Positions 26,133 to 36,043 of a stretch of DNA of 64,000 nt are shown one piece after another (within the stretch, counting starts at the first letter, position 1; each line of letters opens with the position of its first letter). The position numbers and the translations under genes are program-made. The notes beneath the pieces are model-generated. The model was given only the letters and a program-made list of their open reading frames with translations. It was not told the DNA's origin and made no database searches. Source of the stretch: Roseofilum capinflatum BLCC-M114 (GTDB lineage: Bacteria > Cyanobacteriota > Cyanobacteriia > Cyanobacteriales > Desertifilaceae); the NCBI RefSeq assembly GCF_030068505.1, contig NZ_JAQOSO010000117.1, positions 35,367 to 99,366 on the forward strand. Reading direction: 5' to 3'.

Positions 26133-28130
26133 TTAGGTCACGATCAGTTGGGCGGTTAAGGTTTGAATGGCTTCGAGAGATTCTAAGGTACTTTCGCCAG
26201 AGTCTCCCATTGTTTGTAACATTTGCGCCAGTTGTTTGGAGACATTGGAGTGTTCCTGATTAGCCTGGGCCATAAAGTTGACTTGCTTGGCAATTTTTTC
26301 TGTGGTCTGACTCATGTTGCGTACGGCTCTGGCTTGTTCGGTCATGGCTTTGGCGACTTGATCGGATTGCGATCGCATACTGTCAATGGCATTGGTAATT
26401 TGTTGTACGTTTTCGGATTGCCCCTTCATGGACTCACTAATACTGTTGATAAAACGCGATAGCCTGTCCATTTCTTTCTCAATTTGATCGGCTCCTTGGG
26501 ATTGTTCGGCTAAGACTTTATAGGTACTGGACATGCCGCGCCGCATACTCTCGACGGCCTGCATCACCTGGGAGGCTCCACGGGCTTGCTCTGAAGTGGC
26601 TTTTCGGACTTGCCCAGCCAGATGGCTGGTATTTTGCGCGGCTTTAATCACATCCCTGGCTGCTTTGGCCTGTTCATTCATGGCCTTGGTCACCTGTTTG
26701 GTAATTTGCCGCATATGTTCGGTCGATTGCACAATCGAGCTGGCCGCTTTCGATTGCTCGCTGGTCGCACCTGCCACTTCTTTGGCTTGTAGGGCGGTGG
26801 TATTAATGGAGTCAACCACCTGTTTCCCTAAGTGGCTTTGCTTCTGGGAAGAATTGGCAATTTGACTGACTAAGTGAGTGGTTTCTTCTACACCAGAGAG
26901 GATTTTACCCAACCCTGCGACCCCTTCTTCGGCTAAACGGCTGCTGTCTTCGGTGACCCTTAAGCCTTCTTCTGAGGTTTTAACGGCATCTTGGACGACA
27001 GACTGTAAACTCTTGATAATGGCGGCAATATCTGAGGTGGCGGTGGCGGCGCGATCGGCTAAATTGCGGATTTCTTCGGCTACGACGGCGAACCCGCGCC
27101 CGGCTTCTCCGGCTCTGGCGGCTTCAATGGAGGCGTTCAGGGATAATAAGTTGGTGCGTTCGGCAATCAGGTTGATGGTATCGACGATGGAACTAATTTC
27201 CGTGGTGCGATCGCCCATATCTCGAATTACATCGGCGGTGTTGACCATGGATTGGCGTACCCGCGTTAACCCCTGAATCGCCTTTTCTACAGTAGCTCCG
27301 CCTTCTTCGGCATCTTGGCGCACTCGCCGGGTAATATCATCAGCTTTTTCGCTCAAGTCCGTCACCGAACGAATGGACTCCTCTAGATCTTCGGAATTCT
27401 TTTGCGCTGTGTTGGCGGCTTGGGTGATCCGTTGGCTATTTTGAGCCACCCCATCAATGGAGGCGGCCATCTCTTGAATGGCTCCAGAGACTTCTTCAAC
27501 AGTGGCGCTTAAATTCTCTGTGGTGGCAGACACTTCCTCAATAGAGGCCGCCATTTCATTAATGGAGGCGGTGGTTTCTTCGGCTGCGGCCGTCAGGTCA
27601 TCGGAGTTTTCGGCTACCCCTTGAATGGAACCCCCCATTTCTTCAATGGAGGCGGCGGTTTGATTGACGGAGGCGGCTAGATTTTCCGTATCGCCGGTTA
27701 ATCCTTTAATGTTACCGACGACTTGGGAAATGGAGGCGCTCACCTGAGTGGCAGATGTGGCCATGTCTTGGGTATTGGCGGCCACGGATTGGGTCGATTG
27801 ATTACTGTCTTTGATGGAGCTGGTAATTTGATTTAATCCAGTAGCGACTTCGGTACTACTGGCGGTAACTTCTTCAATGGAGGCGGCCATTTGGTTAATT
27901 CCAGACACCACTTCCTCTGTAGACTGGGCAACCTCGTTGGTTTGCTGGGCTGTTTCTTCTAGGGATTTTCCCATTTGCACGATCGCGCTGGTACTGTCGA
28001 TATAGCGCTGGTTATGTTGTTGTATTCCAGCCGTCATTTCTTGGGCGATCTTTTGGATTTGTGAGGCGGCTTGAAGGGAAATCGAGGAAGGGGAAGGGAT
28101 ATTTTTCTTGTTGGGTTTGCTTTTAGCCAT
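26133..28130 (-). CDS. Soluble methyl-accepting chemotaxis protein
   Basis: 665 aa from the ATG at 28130, which has GGAGG upstream; the frame opens 20 codons earlier with no ribosome site. There is no transmembrane segment and no periplasmic domain, so it is cytoplasmic. Most of the chain is coiled coil with repeating ASIEEMA/ATSQ-type heptads. The signalling hairpin is intact: [20 protein letters not shown] then [18 protein letters not shown]. Methylation-type glutamine and glutamate pairs are frequent. It should signal to CheA through CheW. With no sensor domain of its own, it may take input from the neighbouring PAS-HEAT protein; this is inference. Confidence 0.9.
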   Translation of the reverse strand: MAKSKPNKKNIPSPSSISLQAASQIQKIAQEMTAGIQQHNQRYIDSTSAIVQMGKSLEETAQQTNEVAQSTEEVVSGINQMAASIEEVTASSTEVATGLNQITSSIKDSNQSTQSVAANTQDMATSATQVSASISQVVGNIKGLTGDTENLAASVNQTAASIEEMGGSIQGVAENSDDLTAAAEETTASINEMAASIEEVSATTENLSATVEEVSGAIQEMAASIDGVAQNSQRITQAANTAQKNSEDLEESIRSVTDLSEKADDITRRVRQDAEEGGATVEKAIQGLTRVRQSMVNTADVIRDMGDRTTEISSIVDTINLIAERTNLLSLNASIEAARAGEAGRGFAVVAEEIRNLADRAATATSDIAAIIKSLQSVVQDAVKTSEEGLRVTEDSSRLAEEGVAGLGKILSGVEETTHLVSQIANSSQKQSHLGKQVVDSINTTALQAKEVAGATSEQSKAASSIVQSTEHMRQITKQVTKAMNEQAKAARDVIKAAQNTSHLAGQVRKATSEQARGASQVMQAVESMRRGMSSTYKVLAEQSQGADQIEKEMDRLSRFINSISESMKGQSENVQQITNAIDSMRSQSDQVAKAMTEQARAVRNMSQTTEKIAKQVNFMAQANQEHSNVSKQLAQMLQTMGDSGESTLESLEAIQTLTAQLIVT

Positions 28131-28159
28131 GTTTACCTCCGATGAGTCATCAATAGGGA

Positions 28160-28188
28160 TTGGGGAATTGGGTAATGGGTAATGGGTC
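28160..28188. repeat. Heptamer repeat (GGGTAAT type) before the MCP gene
   Basis: Units GGGAATT, GGGTAAT and GGGTAAT lie between cheW and the MCP gene, about 30 bases before the MCP start codon and so within the likely polycistronic mRNA. Confidence 0.75.
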
Positions 28189-28218
28189 AACCCACCCCTA
28201 CACGGTGTTGATTAAGGG

Positions 28219-28740
28219 TCACGTTTCAATGATTTTTTCTATATCCAAAATGAGAATAACTCTCTGGTCTAAGGTGATGATGCCGGATAGGTATTGACTA
28301 TTGACTCCGGATAAGCCGTCTGGAGGGGGTTGGATTAAGTCTTGGCCAATGGCGATGAATTCTCTGGCACTATCGACAATCAGACCCACGCGGCGATCGC
28401 CTTCTGTTAACTTCTCGGTTAGAGTATGAGCGTCTTTAGGGGTTCCTTGAGAGGAAGAGGGTTGGGTATGGATAACAATCAACCGGGTGAGCAGATCGTA
28501 GGGTTGGCGCTCAAATCCTAAGCGGATACGCAGATTAATGGCGGGAATCACTTGGGAACGACAAAAGACTACGCCTTCGACAAAGGGGGCAGCATTGGGA
28601 ACGGGGGTGATCTGATCGACCATTTCTATCTGTTGCACTTGGTGGGAAACAATACCATAGGTAGTTCCCGCCAGCTCAAAGAGAATGAACGGTAGGGTGG
28701 TTTCAGTGGTTTTCGGATGAGCAGGAGAAGCATTAATCAT
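28219..28740 (-). CDS. cheW: CheW-like coupling protein
   Basis: 173 aa, one CheW domain from about residue 16 to 172: LPFILFELAGTTYGIVSHQV, then VPNAAPFVEGVVFCRSQVIPAINLR, RVGLIVDSAREF and VILILDIEKI. CheW links receptors to the CheA kinase. It contains an unusually long Ser/Gly/Thr-rich insert (about residues 93-112) between two strands. It lies between cheA and the MCP gene on the same strand. Confidence 0.92.
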   Translation of the reverse strand: MINASPAHPKTTETTLPFILFELAGTTYGIVSHQVQQIEMVDQITPVPNAAPFVEGVVFCRSQVIPAINLRIRLGFERQPYDLLTRLIVIHTQPSSSQGTPKDAHTLTEKLTEGDRRVGLIVDSAREFIAIGQDLIQPPPDGLSGVNSQYLSGIITLDQRVILILDIEKIIET

Positions 28741-28832
28741 GGGTTCTTATCTCAAATCCTTGGAGGTTTGCTACAGATAATTGATACGGAGACACGGAGA
28801 TTGATGTGTAGCATAATGTTGGGAATTTCCTA

Positions 28833-30974
28833 TTAAAACACAGAAAGGGGAGCTGTATCACGCCAGGGGTGAGATGCTTCATCGCTAATTAAACCGAGGA
28901 TGTCCAGAATTAGCACAATGCGACCGTCACCGAGTTCGGTCGCCCCGCTAATACCCCGAACTCTCACTAGGGGGTCGGTAAGGGGGCGAATCACGATTTC
29001 TCGTAAGCCCAGAAGGTAATCTACGGTGAGGGCAATCAGGTTGCCAGGGGTGGTTAAGTGGTCTCCCATGTCTCCTCGACCGACGATGACGACTTTCAGG
29101 GTTTTCGAGGGGGCTGAGGGTGGGGTTAAGCTGAAAATTGAATAGAGGTTGAGTAAGGGAATGGCTTGATGGCGGTAATTGAGCAGTTGATGGTGGTCAA
29201 TGATGTCTGTGGAGCAGACTTCAATGACCTCTCGGACTGCGTTTTGGGGAATGGCATAGATTTGGTCACTGACTTGAATGATTAAGGCGTTGGCGATCGC
29301 CAACGTTAAAGGCAGTTGAATGATAAACTGGGTTCCTTGACCTAGCTCGCTACTGACTTCGAGGACACCTCCTAATTCTTGCAGGGTACTGTTGACGACA
29401 GCCATACCCACTCCTCGTCCACTGGTTAAGTCGGCTTCGTCTTTGGTGGAAAATCCAGGAGCGCATAATAAATCAAGCAGAATACGATTGCGGTAAGCCG
29501 AGGGAATAGACTCGGACTGCAAGGGGTCATCTTCAGATAGATTTAAGAGTCCTTTGGCTTTCCCCCGTTCTAAGATCTGTTGCCAATCAATTCCCCGGCC
29601 ATCGTCTTCGATGATTACGGTGACCATTTCCCCAGAGGTTCTCGCTTTTAAGGTGATTTTAGCTTGGGGGGGCTTACCTTGGGCAATGCGCTCGGCTTCG
29701 GGTTCAATCCCATGGCTGATAGCGTTGCGAACCATATGCAGCAGGGGGTCCATCATCCGCTCGACTACCAGTTTGTCAATTTCGGTGTCTGCGCCGATAA
29801 TCTCTAGGGTGGTGGGTTTACCGCCTTCCCGTGCCAGATCTCGGACGACGAATTGCATTCGGGCGAAGATTTCACCGATGGGGACTAGGCGCACTCGCAT
29901 TACGTCTTCTCGTAAGTCTCGCAGTTGTCGCTCTAGGGTGAGGTTGAGATTTTGGAGCGATCGCGCGATCGTCGATTTTCCATTTCCATTTTCTACACTA
30001 GAGGGGATGGCGATCGACTTAACTAGCTCTTCTAACCGAGCGCGGGTAATCACTAAATCCCCGACTCTGGCAATCAGATCGTCGAGTTTAGATAACTCAA
30101 CACGCACCATAGAGGGAGGCGCAGATGGAGTTGCTGGTGGTGCTGGTGGTGCTGGTGGTGCTAAGGGTTCTGGCTCTTCTGGCTCTTCTGGAGGCGATAA
30201 GTACAGATCCCAGGTCAACCCTTCTGTTTGCTCGACCCATTCTTGGGGATCGGCTGGACTAGCGACCAAAAAATCAAAGCAAATATCTTGCCCATTGATC
30301 ATCCGGGGAGACGCATGAATGACTTGTGCTTTTTCATTTAAGTGCCCGCGAATGCTATTGACATTAATACCTTGGGCGGTTAGATCAGCATCGGGTGAAA
30401 AAACAAATCGCCATACCGACAAGCCTTGGCCGATTAGATCTTGGACTTCTTGGGAGATATTCGCTGGAAGTTCTAAGGTGGAGCCAATAATATTCCCCGC
30501 TTTTTTGGGAGGACTTTCTTGGTTGTCCGTTTCCTGAGATTCGGGTTGACTGACTAACCCATTAATCCGATCGAGAATTGCTGTAATGTCTGGACTTTGT
30601 TGTTGTTGACGATAGGCATGAATGACCTCTTCTAAAACTTTGGTTCCCATCATCAAGGTATCAAATCCAGATTCTGAGAGAGGAGTTTCCCGATCTCGCA
30701 GTAGCCGCAGATAGTTTTCTAAATGGTGTGCTAATGCTTCGGCTTGCTCTACGCCAACCATACCCGATAAACCTTTGAGGGTATGAAAACTCCGAAACAA
30801 TTGATTCAGTAACTCCATGTCTACTGCATTTTTAGGACTAGAGTCTGACGCAGTAATGTAGGATTCTAAGGACAGCAAACCTTGGCGAACACAAGTCAAA
30901 TGTTCTTCACATTCAACAAAGTAGTCGTCTAGAAATTCGCTAAATAGATTGTCATTGTCAAGGGAATTAGACAC
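28833..30974 (-). CDS. cheA: Chemotaxis histidine kinase CheA
   Basis: 713 aa, starting at GTG with AAGGA 12 bases upstream. Domain order: HPt (about 10-130) with phospho-accepting His64 in FHTLKGLSG; a P2-like domain (about 170-265); a repeated Pro/Ala linker (about 268-290); dimerisation helices; HATPase_c (about 385-560) with HMVRNAISHGIEP, DDGRGIDW and TSGRGVGMAVV; and a C-terminal CheW-like P5 domain (about 565-705). It phosphorylates the adjacent CheY and probably CheB. It has no fused receiver, unlike many cyanobacterial CheA hybrids. It lies second in the cluster, 91 bases after cheY. Confidence 0.93.
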   Translation of the reverse strand: MSNSLDNDNLFSEFLDDYFVECEEHLTCVRQGLLSLESYITASDSSPKNAVDMELLNQLFRSFHTLKGLSGMVGVEQAEALAHHLENYLRLLRDRETPLSESGFDTLMMGTKVLEEVIHAYRQQQQSPDITAILDRINGLVSQPESQETDNQESPPKKAGNIIGSTLELPANISQEVQDLIGQGLSVWRFVFSPDADLTAQGINVNSIRGHLNEKAQVIHASPRMINGQDICFDFLVASPADPQEWVEQTEGLTWDLYLSPPEEPEEPEPLAPPAPPAPPATPSAPPSMVRVELSKLDDLIARVGDLVITRARLEELVKSIAIPSSVENGNGKSTIARSLQNLNLTLERQLRDLREDVMRVRLVPIGEIFARMQFVVRDLAREGGKPTTLEIIGADTEIDKLVVERMMDPLLHMVRNAISHGIEPEAERIAQGKPPQAKITLKARTSGEMVTVIIEDDGRGIDWQQILERGKAKGLLNLSEDDPLQSESIPSAYRNRILLDLLCAPGFSTKDEADLTSGRGVGMAVVNSTLQELGGVLEVSSELGQGTQFIIQLPLTLAIANALIIQVSDQIYAIPQNAVREVIEVCSTDIIDHHQLLNYRHQAIPLLNLYSIFSLTPPSAPSKTLKVVIVGRGDMGDHLTTPGNLIALTVDYLLGLREIVIRPLTDPLVRVRGISGATELGDGRIVLILDILGLISDEASHPWRDTAPLSVF

Positions 30975-31065
30975 AATCGGTTAAGATCCTTGTTTTTACT
31001 CAATTCTACTTTTTAGGAGCGCTTTTGTTCCCAAGAGATTTACTATCCAGACCGAGCGCGATCGC

Positions 31066-31431
31066 TTATTGTAATAGATCGTGAATTTGATCGGATAAGG
31101 GTTTGGGTTGGAAAGGTTTAGTGAGATAGCATTTGGCTCCCGCATCTAAAGCTTCTTTGCGGCTTTCATCATCTCCTTTTGTGGTTAAGATAACAATGGG
31201 AGTGGATTTGTATTGATGATTCTCCAAAACAAATTTGAGAACATCTAAGCCATGCATATCGGGCATATTGAGGTCTAAAATCATTAAGTCAAAGGGGCTA
31301 ACTTTCATTTTTTCAATGGCTTCTAGACCATTACCCGCCTCATCAAAATTCACATCCTGTAAATCCCGCAAAGAGGCTTTCACCATTTTACGCATGGTTT
31401 GGGAATCATCAACGATTAAGATCTGTTTCAT
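31066..31431 (-). CDS. cheY: CheY-type response regulator
   Basis: 121 aa from the second ATG (31431), which lies 8 bases from AGGAG; the ATG two codons upstream is too close to it. It is a single receiver domain with the acidic pair in ILIVDDSQTM, phospho-acceptor Asp in LMILDLNMPDMHG (residue 53 from this start), Thr-Thr in VILTTKGDD and Lys in YLTKPF. It has no output domain, so it acts by protein contact. It is the promoter-proximal gene of the chemosensory cluster, upstream of cheA. Confidence 0.92.
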   Translation of the reverse strand: MKQILIVDDSQTMRKMVKASLRDLQDVNFDEAGNGLEAIEKMKVSPFDLMILDLNMPDMHGLDVLKFVLENHQYKSTPIVILTTKGDDESRKEALDAGAKCYLTKPFQPKPLSDQIHDLLQ

Positions 31432-31845
31432 AACCATAACTCCTGTTTTGGATCTCAGGGATCAGTTTACGGATGCTTTGCTCTATCCTTATTTTACCAG
31501 CATCGTCCTGTGGAGATACTCAATCAATCATAAGATGGCTCAAAGCATACATATTGTTTAGAATGTCATGAAAATGTGAGGATTTTGTGAAGAGTAAGAG
31601 GTTACTTTTTACTGTTAATTTTTATGAATTTTTTTCAATTTTCATAAAAAATGTTGACATTTTTATTAAGTGATATAAGCGATCGCCGAAACGGTCTGAT
31701 TTAACTCTCAGATTTTTAGAACATTGAGGGCTTCTGACTTGAGCAACCCTGACATCTGTGACCGTCAGCCATAGAGCAACCCCAATCATGGTATGCTCAA
31801 AAGTTGGAGACTGTCCCATCCTGTGTATAACATCCTGTAATTCCT
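31432..31845. other. Divergent promoter region between cheY and chlM
   Basis: About 410 bases with no credible gene. TTGACA at about 31653 followed by GATATAAGC suggests a plus-strand promoter toward chlM, but the spacing is short. The stretch around 31600-31680 is AT-rich (runs of T and A), and a GCGATCGC site is present at 31679. I see no strong terminator. Confidence 0.4.
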
Positions 31846-32550
31846 ATGACCCTGGCAGAAGAGAAAAACTTAGTAGACGATAAGACCATTGTCAAAGACT
31901 ACTTTAACCAAACCGGTTTTGACCGATGGCGGAAGATTTACGGTACAGATGAGGTGAACCGCGTTCAACTCGATATCCGTAACGGCCATCAACAAACCGT
32001 CGATACGGTTCTAGACTGGTTAAAAGCAGATGATAACCTCAGTGAACTGTCCATCTGTGATGCGGGGTGTGGAGTGGGTAGCCTCAGTATTCCCCTAGCT
32101 CAAGCTGGCGCTCAGGTGTTTGCCAGTGATATCTCGGAAAAAATGGTGGGTGAAGCGCAAACTCGCGCTCAAGACGCTTTAGAAAATTTGGATAAGATTC
32201 AGTTTAAAACTCAAGATTTAGAGCAACTCGATGGTGAATATCATAGTGTGATTTGCTTGGATGTGCTGATTCATTATCCCCATGAGAAGGCGGATGAAAT
32301 GATTGGTCATCTCTGTTCTTTGGCAAAATCACGGGTCATTCTTAGTTTTGCGCCGAAAACCTGTGCTTTGGCAATTCTGAAGAAGATTGGTAGCTTCTTC
32401 CCTGGCCCGTCTAAGACGACTCGCGCTTATATGCATAAGGAAAAGGATGTGATTGCTAGTTTAGAGAAATATGGCTTTAAGGTGGAACGGAATGCGATGA
32501 CGAAAACTCGGTTTTATTACTCTCGCATTTTAGAAGCGACTCGTGCTTAG
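31846..32550 (+). CDS. chlM: Magnesium-protoporphyrin IX methyltransferase
   Basis: 234 aa. The SAM-binding motif is CDAGCGVGSLSIPLAQAGA (about 72-90), followed by VFASDISEKMV, VICLDVLIHYPHEKADEM and, near the C-terminus, HKEKDVIASLEKYGF. This matches cyanobacterial ChlM, which methylates the C13 propionate of Mg-protoporphyrin IX, the step after the chelatase. ChlH is known to stimulate ChlM, and chlH is in the same window. chlM converges on hemA, with palindromes between the two genes. Confidence 0.95.
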   Translation: MTLAEEKNLVDDKTIVKDYFNQTGFDRWRKIYGTDEVNRVQLDIRNGHQQTVDTVLDWLKADDNLSELSICDAGCGVGSLSIPLAQAGAQVFASDISEKMVGEAQTRAQDALENLDKIQFKTQDLEQLDGEYHSVICLDVLIHYPHEKADEMIGHLCSLAKSRVILSFAPKTCALAILKKIGSFFPGPSKTTRAYMHKEKDVIASLEKYGFKVERNAMTKTRFYYSRILEATRA

Positions 32551-32644
32551 ATGGCTTCTGCACTGTTTTCACAAATTACAGTGCAAAGCGCTGTATCGAG
32601 GCGATCGTTCCTCATCCAACTCCTCCAAGACTTCTGAAAGCCTT

Positions 32645-32674
32645 TGTAGGGGTCAACGGCCGTTGACCCCTACA
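32645..32674. repeat. 30-bp perfect palindrome between chlM and hemA
   Basis: TGTAGGGGTCAACGG is followed directly by its reverse complement. It is the same family as 62334-62363 and 63953-63980 (GTAGGGGC/T ends). Lying between convergent genes, it could terminate transcription in both directions. Confidence 0.85.
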
Positions 32675-32710
32675 GATACAGGATATTAGTTTTGAAGGAC
32701 TATACAATCC

Positions 32711-32751
32711 CAATGAATAATTGTTCATTATTAATTGTTAATTATTCATTG
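32711..32751 (-). terminator. AT-rich hairpin just after the hemA stop codon
   Basis: The 12-bp arms CAATGAATAATT (32711-32722) and AATTATTCATTG (32740-32751) are perfect inverted repeats around a 17-base AT-rich loop. It begins 7 bases past the hemA stop codon. Being AT-rich and lacking a clear T-tract on the minus strand, it is a weak terminator candidate. Confidence 0.4.
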
Positions 32752-32758
32752 TTTTCCT

Positions 32759-34057
32759 CTAGCTATATTGATTACTAGAAGCCGCCTCAATTTCTAAATT
32801 AAACAATGTATTCAGGGTTTCCATCGCTTGCTTGCGGGCTTCAATATCCTGTTGCGCCCGCAGTTGTACCATGGGATCGTGTAGAATCTTATTGACAATT
32901 CCACGGGTGAGCGCTTCAATCACTTCTTGGTGTTTTTCCGCAAACTCAGACCCCAAACGAGAAAGGGCTTTTTCTAACTCTTGCTCGCGAATGGTCTCCA
33001 CTTTATGACGCAAACAGTTAATCGTCGGTACAGTTTCCAGACTGCGCCACCACACCTCAAAGGCTTCGACTTCTTCTTCTAATAAGCTTTCCGCTTCCAT
33101 TGCCATCTGGCGGCGACTTTCCTGATTTTGGGCCACCACTGCCTTGAGATCATCCACATTATAGGGCTTAACCGAGGGCAACTCGCTCACATCCGCAGCC
33201 ACATTCCGAGGAACGGAAATATCAATCAAAGTTAAGGGCTTTTCTGGGTTAACAATGGGTTCTAAATTCCCTCGATTTAATAAGGGTTGGGTTGCTCCGG
33301 TACTGGTAAAAACTAGATCGGATGCCTGAACCACGTCCATCATTTCTCCCATGGGATAGAGTGCTAAAGAAGCCTCGCTAAACTTACCAGCGAGTTCTTC
33401 TGCTCGTTGCATGGAACGGTTGACGATACTAATTTGAGTGCCACCTTTGGAGAGCAAATGCTGTACCAACAACCGGGACATTTTACCCGCACCGATAATG
33501 GCAATTTTGCACTCTTCCAGGGTTTCCAGTTTCATTTGTGCCAGTTCAACGGCGGCTGAACTGATGGAAACGGCTCCTGTACCGATATTGGTTTCGGTGC
33601 GTACCCGTTTGCCCGCAGTAATGGCTTGTTTCATTAAGCGGTTGAGAATTCGCCCCACGCCTTTATACTGTTGGCCGAGTTTATGACCTTGTTTAACTTG
33701 GGATAAAATTTGCCCTTCACCGAGTACCAAGCTGTCTAATCCGGCTGCCACGCGCATTAAATGCATGATTGCATCTTCATGGAGGAGGATAAACAGATGA
33801 GGACGCAATTGGGAGAGAGGCAGTTGGCTATGTTCGGAAAGAAATTGGGTAACTTCCCAGACTCCCTGTTGATTGTCGCTGATCACCACATAGATTTCTA
33901 AGCGGTTACAGGTGCTTAGAATGGCTACTTCTTCGATATGAGGATAGAGCTTGAGGGTGGTTATGGCTTGTTCAAGTTGGGGTTCGGGAATACTGAGTTT
34001 TTCGCGAACTTCAACGGAGGCTGTTTTATGACTTAAACCGATAACTGCAACATTCAT
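32759..34057 (-). CDS. hemA: Glutamyl-tRNA reductase
   Basis: 432 aa. HemA reduces glutamyl-tRNA to glutamate semialdehyde, the first committed step to haem, chlorophyll and phycobilins. Visible motifs are [15 protein letters not shown] at the N-terminus, catalytic Cys50 in [12 protein letters not shown], substrate loop [14 protein letters not shown], the NADPH site [11 protein letters not shown] and the C-terminal dimerisation helices. Length is normal for cyanobacteria. It is near chlM and in the same window as chlH, so three tetrapyrrole genes lie within 19 kb. Confidence 0.97.
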   Translation of the reverse strand: MNVAVIGLSHKTASVEVREKLSIPEPQLEQAITTLKLYPHIEEVAILSTCNRLEIYVVISDNQQGVWEVTQFLSEHSQLPLSQLRPHLFILLHEDAIMHLMRVAAGLDSLVLGEGQILSQVKQGHKLGQQYKGVGRILNRLMKQAITAGKRVRTETNIGTGAVSISSAAVELAQMKLETLEECKIAIIGAGKMSRLLVQHLLSKGGTQISIVNRSMQRAEELAGKFSEASLALYPMGEMMDVVQASDLVFTSTGATQPLLNRGNLEPIVNPEKPLTLIDISVPRNVAADVSELPSVKPYNVDDLKAVVAQNQESRRQMAMEAESLLEEEVEAFEVWWRSLETVPTINCLRHKVETIREQELEKALSRLGSEFAEKHQEVIEALTRGIVNKILHDPMVQLRAQQDIEARKQAMETLNTLFNLEIEAASSNQYS

Positions 34058-34110
34058 TTTTTAATGTTTGTTAATGGCAACTTGCTAAGGTTTCGGGCGG
34101 ATTTATGAAG

Positions 34111-34156
34111 AAAAAATGGCTCCAATTAAACTGAAGGTGATTCAGTTTTAATTGGA
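34111..34156 (-). terminator. Rho-independent terminator of glpX
   Basis: Between 34121 and 34156, TCCAATTAAACTGAA pairs with TTCAGTTTTAATTGGA, with one bulged base and a small loop. On the minus strand it is followed by GCCATTTTTT. It lies 13 bases past the glpX stop codon. Confidence 0.85.
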
Positions 34157-34169
34157 GCGGTTGGTTATC

Positions 34170-35237
34170 CTATCTTAATTGGATGCTTTTTGGTGCGTCA
34201 ACCATATGAACGGTGTCTACAAACCGGGCGGTTTTAGACTGACTGGAAATGACCAGGCTATGGGTTCTGGCTCCACCATGGAAGTAGCGAACGCCTTCCA
34301 TGAGGGTTCCTGGGGTAATGCCAGAAGCGGCAAACAAGACGGTTTCTCCACAGGCGAGTTCTTCGGCGCTGTATACGCGGTCTGGGTCTTCGATGCCCAT
34401 GCTGCGTAGACGTTCGAGATTGCTTTCTTTGCTTTCGCCAATTAAGCCGGTTTTGACGATTTCTGGATCGTAGATCAGTTGTCCTTGGAAATGACCGCCT
34501 AAGCAGCGCATGGCAGCCGCAGAAATGACTCCTTCGGGAGCGGCTCCAATTCCCATTAAGGCGTGGATGTTGGTTCCGGAAAAGGCACAGGAAATGGCGG
34601 CGGATACGTCTCCATCGGCAATTAAACGAACTCTTGCGCCAGCGCTACGGATTTCGTTGATCAGGTTTTTGTGACGGGGACGATCCATGACGACAACGAC
34701 TAATTCGTCTACGGAGCGGTTGAGGCACTCGGAGATGAGTTTTAGGTTTTCGGTGGCGGATTTGCGGATGTCTACATGGTTTCTAGCGGCTGGAGGAGCG
34801 GCGAGTTTTTTCATGTAGAAGTCGGGAGCGGCGAAGAGTCCGCCTTTTTCGGAAATGGCGAGTACGGCCATGGAACCGGGTTGACCGTAGGCGACGAGGT
34901 TGGTTCCTTCGCAGGGGTCAACGGCGATGTCAATTTCGACTAATTCATCGGGGTTGCAGTAATCTTTGGCATCTTCGCGGGCGCAAATGCCGACTTCTTC
35001 GCCGATGTAGAGCATGGGAGCGTCATCTCGTTCGCCTTCTCCGATGACGATGCGTCCGCGCATGTGGATTTGGTTCATGCGTTCGCGCATGGCTTCTACG
35101 GCTACTTGGTCAGCCGTATTTTTTTCTCCTTTTCCCATCCAACGAGCGGAGGCGATCGCCGCTTGTTCGACGACTTCTATAATTTCTAATCCCAATGTGG
35201 TTTCAATCACAGGTTTTTCTCCCAAGAGGTCATTCAA
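34170..35237 (-). CDS. glpX: Class II fructose-1,6-/sedoheptulose-1,7-bisphosphatase
   Basis: 355 aa. Metal and phosphate motifs are [32 protein letters not shown] and [10 protein letters not shown], followed by [14 protein letters not shown]. This is the GlpX-type enzyme of cyanobacteria, which hydrolyses both fructose-1,6- and sedoheptulose-1,7-bisphosphate in the Calvin cycle and is under thioredoxin control. It has an extended N-terminus of about 10 residues ([10 protein letters not shown]) compared with the commonest cyanobacterial form. ftrV in the same window encodes part of the system that reduces thioredoxin. A clear terminator follows. Confidence 0.96.
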   Translation of the reverse strand: MNDLLGEKPVIETTLGLEIIEVVEQAAIASARWMGKGEKNTADQVAVEAMRERMNQIHMRGRIVIGEGERDDAPMLYIGEEVGICAREDAKDYCNPDELVEIDIAVDPCEGTNLVAYGQPGSMAVLAISEKGGLFAAPDFYMKKLAAPPAARNHVDIRKSATENLKLISECLNRSVDELVVVVMDRPRHKNLINEIRSAGARVRLIADGDVSAAISCAFSGTNIHALMGIGAAPEGVISAAAMRCLGGHFQGQLIYDPEIVKTGLIGESKESNLERLRSMGIEDPDRVYSAEELACGETVLFAASGITPGTLMEGVRYFHGGARTHSLVISSQSKTARFVDTVHMVDAPKSIQLR

Positions 35238-35435
35238 TGAAATGCTTATATTTAGCCGGTTTCAGTGTATTAGTCTATCAGAGTCTGGGGCCAATGTTCG
35301 AGGAGAGAGTCTCTGAGATTATGTTAAGTTTTGCATCTTTTAGCCCCACTCCACTGCTCTGAGTCGGCTTTTGGGTAAATCTCCTATAATTATCGACAAA
35401 GACTCACTTGAGCGAACAACTACAGGAGCCATACC

Positions 35436-35846
35436 ATGTCTGAAACTCAAGGAAATTCAGAATCATCTAAACCCGTGGAAACGGTGACCGAAAAGAAAGA
35501 GGAGACCAGCTTTCTGGAACCTCTGCAAACGAAGTTGGGGAATGTATTGGGTAGTTGGAAAGTTAAGGTTGGACTGGCGAGTGCGGTGCTGGTGGCGATC
35601 GCGCTGACGGTTTTCTTCTGGCAACATGAAGTGGCGGCTTTGGGTATGAGGCTCTGGTCATCACAGGCAGGCGCAACCCCCATTGAATGTATGGTTAAGG
35701 ATACCAATGACGATCAATATGTCAGTTGTAGCGCTATTCTCAACGAGCAGGTTGTGCCTCTAGAATGTGGCGCAAGTATTTTTAATGTGGGCTGTCGGAT
35801 TAATTACGGTGCAGCCGCGACTGGGGCACGGAAATCTAGAGATTAG
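35436..35846 (+). CDS. Unknown single-pass membrane protein
   Basis: 136 aa. The N-terminal 40 residues are charged and probably cytoplasmic. One transmembrane segment follows (about 46-66, VGLASAVLVAIALTVFFW). A small outer domain follows with four cysteines (ECMVKD, VSCSAIL, LECGAS, VGCRIN), which could form two disulfides. No family was recognised. It has AGGAG 8 bases upstream of the ATG and is divergent from glpX. Confidence 0.72.
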   Translation: MSETQGNSESSKPVETVTEKKEETSFLEPLQTKLGNVLGSWKVKVGLASAVLVAIALTVFFWQHEVAALGMRLWSSQAGATPIECMVKDTNDDQYVSCSAILNEQVVPLECGASIFNVGCRINYGAAATGARKSRD

Positions 35847-35848
35847 AC

Positions 35849-35951
35849 GGGGAATAGGGAATGGGGAATAGGGAATGGGGAATGGGGAATGGGGAATAGG
35901 CAAAAGGCAAAAGGCAAAAGGCAAAAGGCAAGAGGCAAAAGGCAAAAGGCC
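35849..35951. repeat. Heptamer arrays (GGGGAAT then GGCAAAA)
   Basis: About seven GGGGAAT/AGGGAAT units run directly into about eight GGCAAAA/GGCAAGA units. It shows that the two heptamer families can adjoin. It fills most of the gap between the membrane-protein gene and the transporter gene. Confidence 0.9.
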
Positions 35952-36043
35952 ATCCTCCCGATCCTTCCTATCCCCCTATCCCCCCATTCCCCCATCTCAG
36001 GAAAGCGCTATCATAGTTACTCAGAAATATAAAGATTTGTAAC

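Noticed and set aside
29554..30318. A 254-codon plus-strand frame opposite cheA
   Set aside because: It is a shadow of the cheA coding frame: low-complexity Ser/Arg-rich translation, no ribosome site, and the cheA frame has clear domain motifs.
31622..31819. A 65-codon minus-strand frame upstream of chlM
   Set aside because: It lies in an AT-rich promoter region, has no recognisable domain, and lacks a convincing ribosome site.
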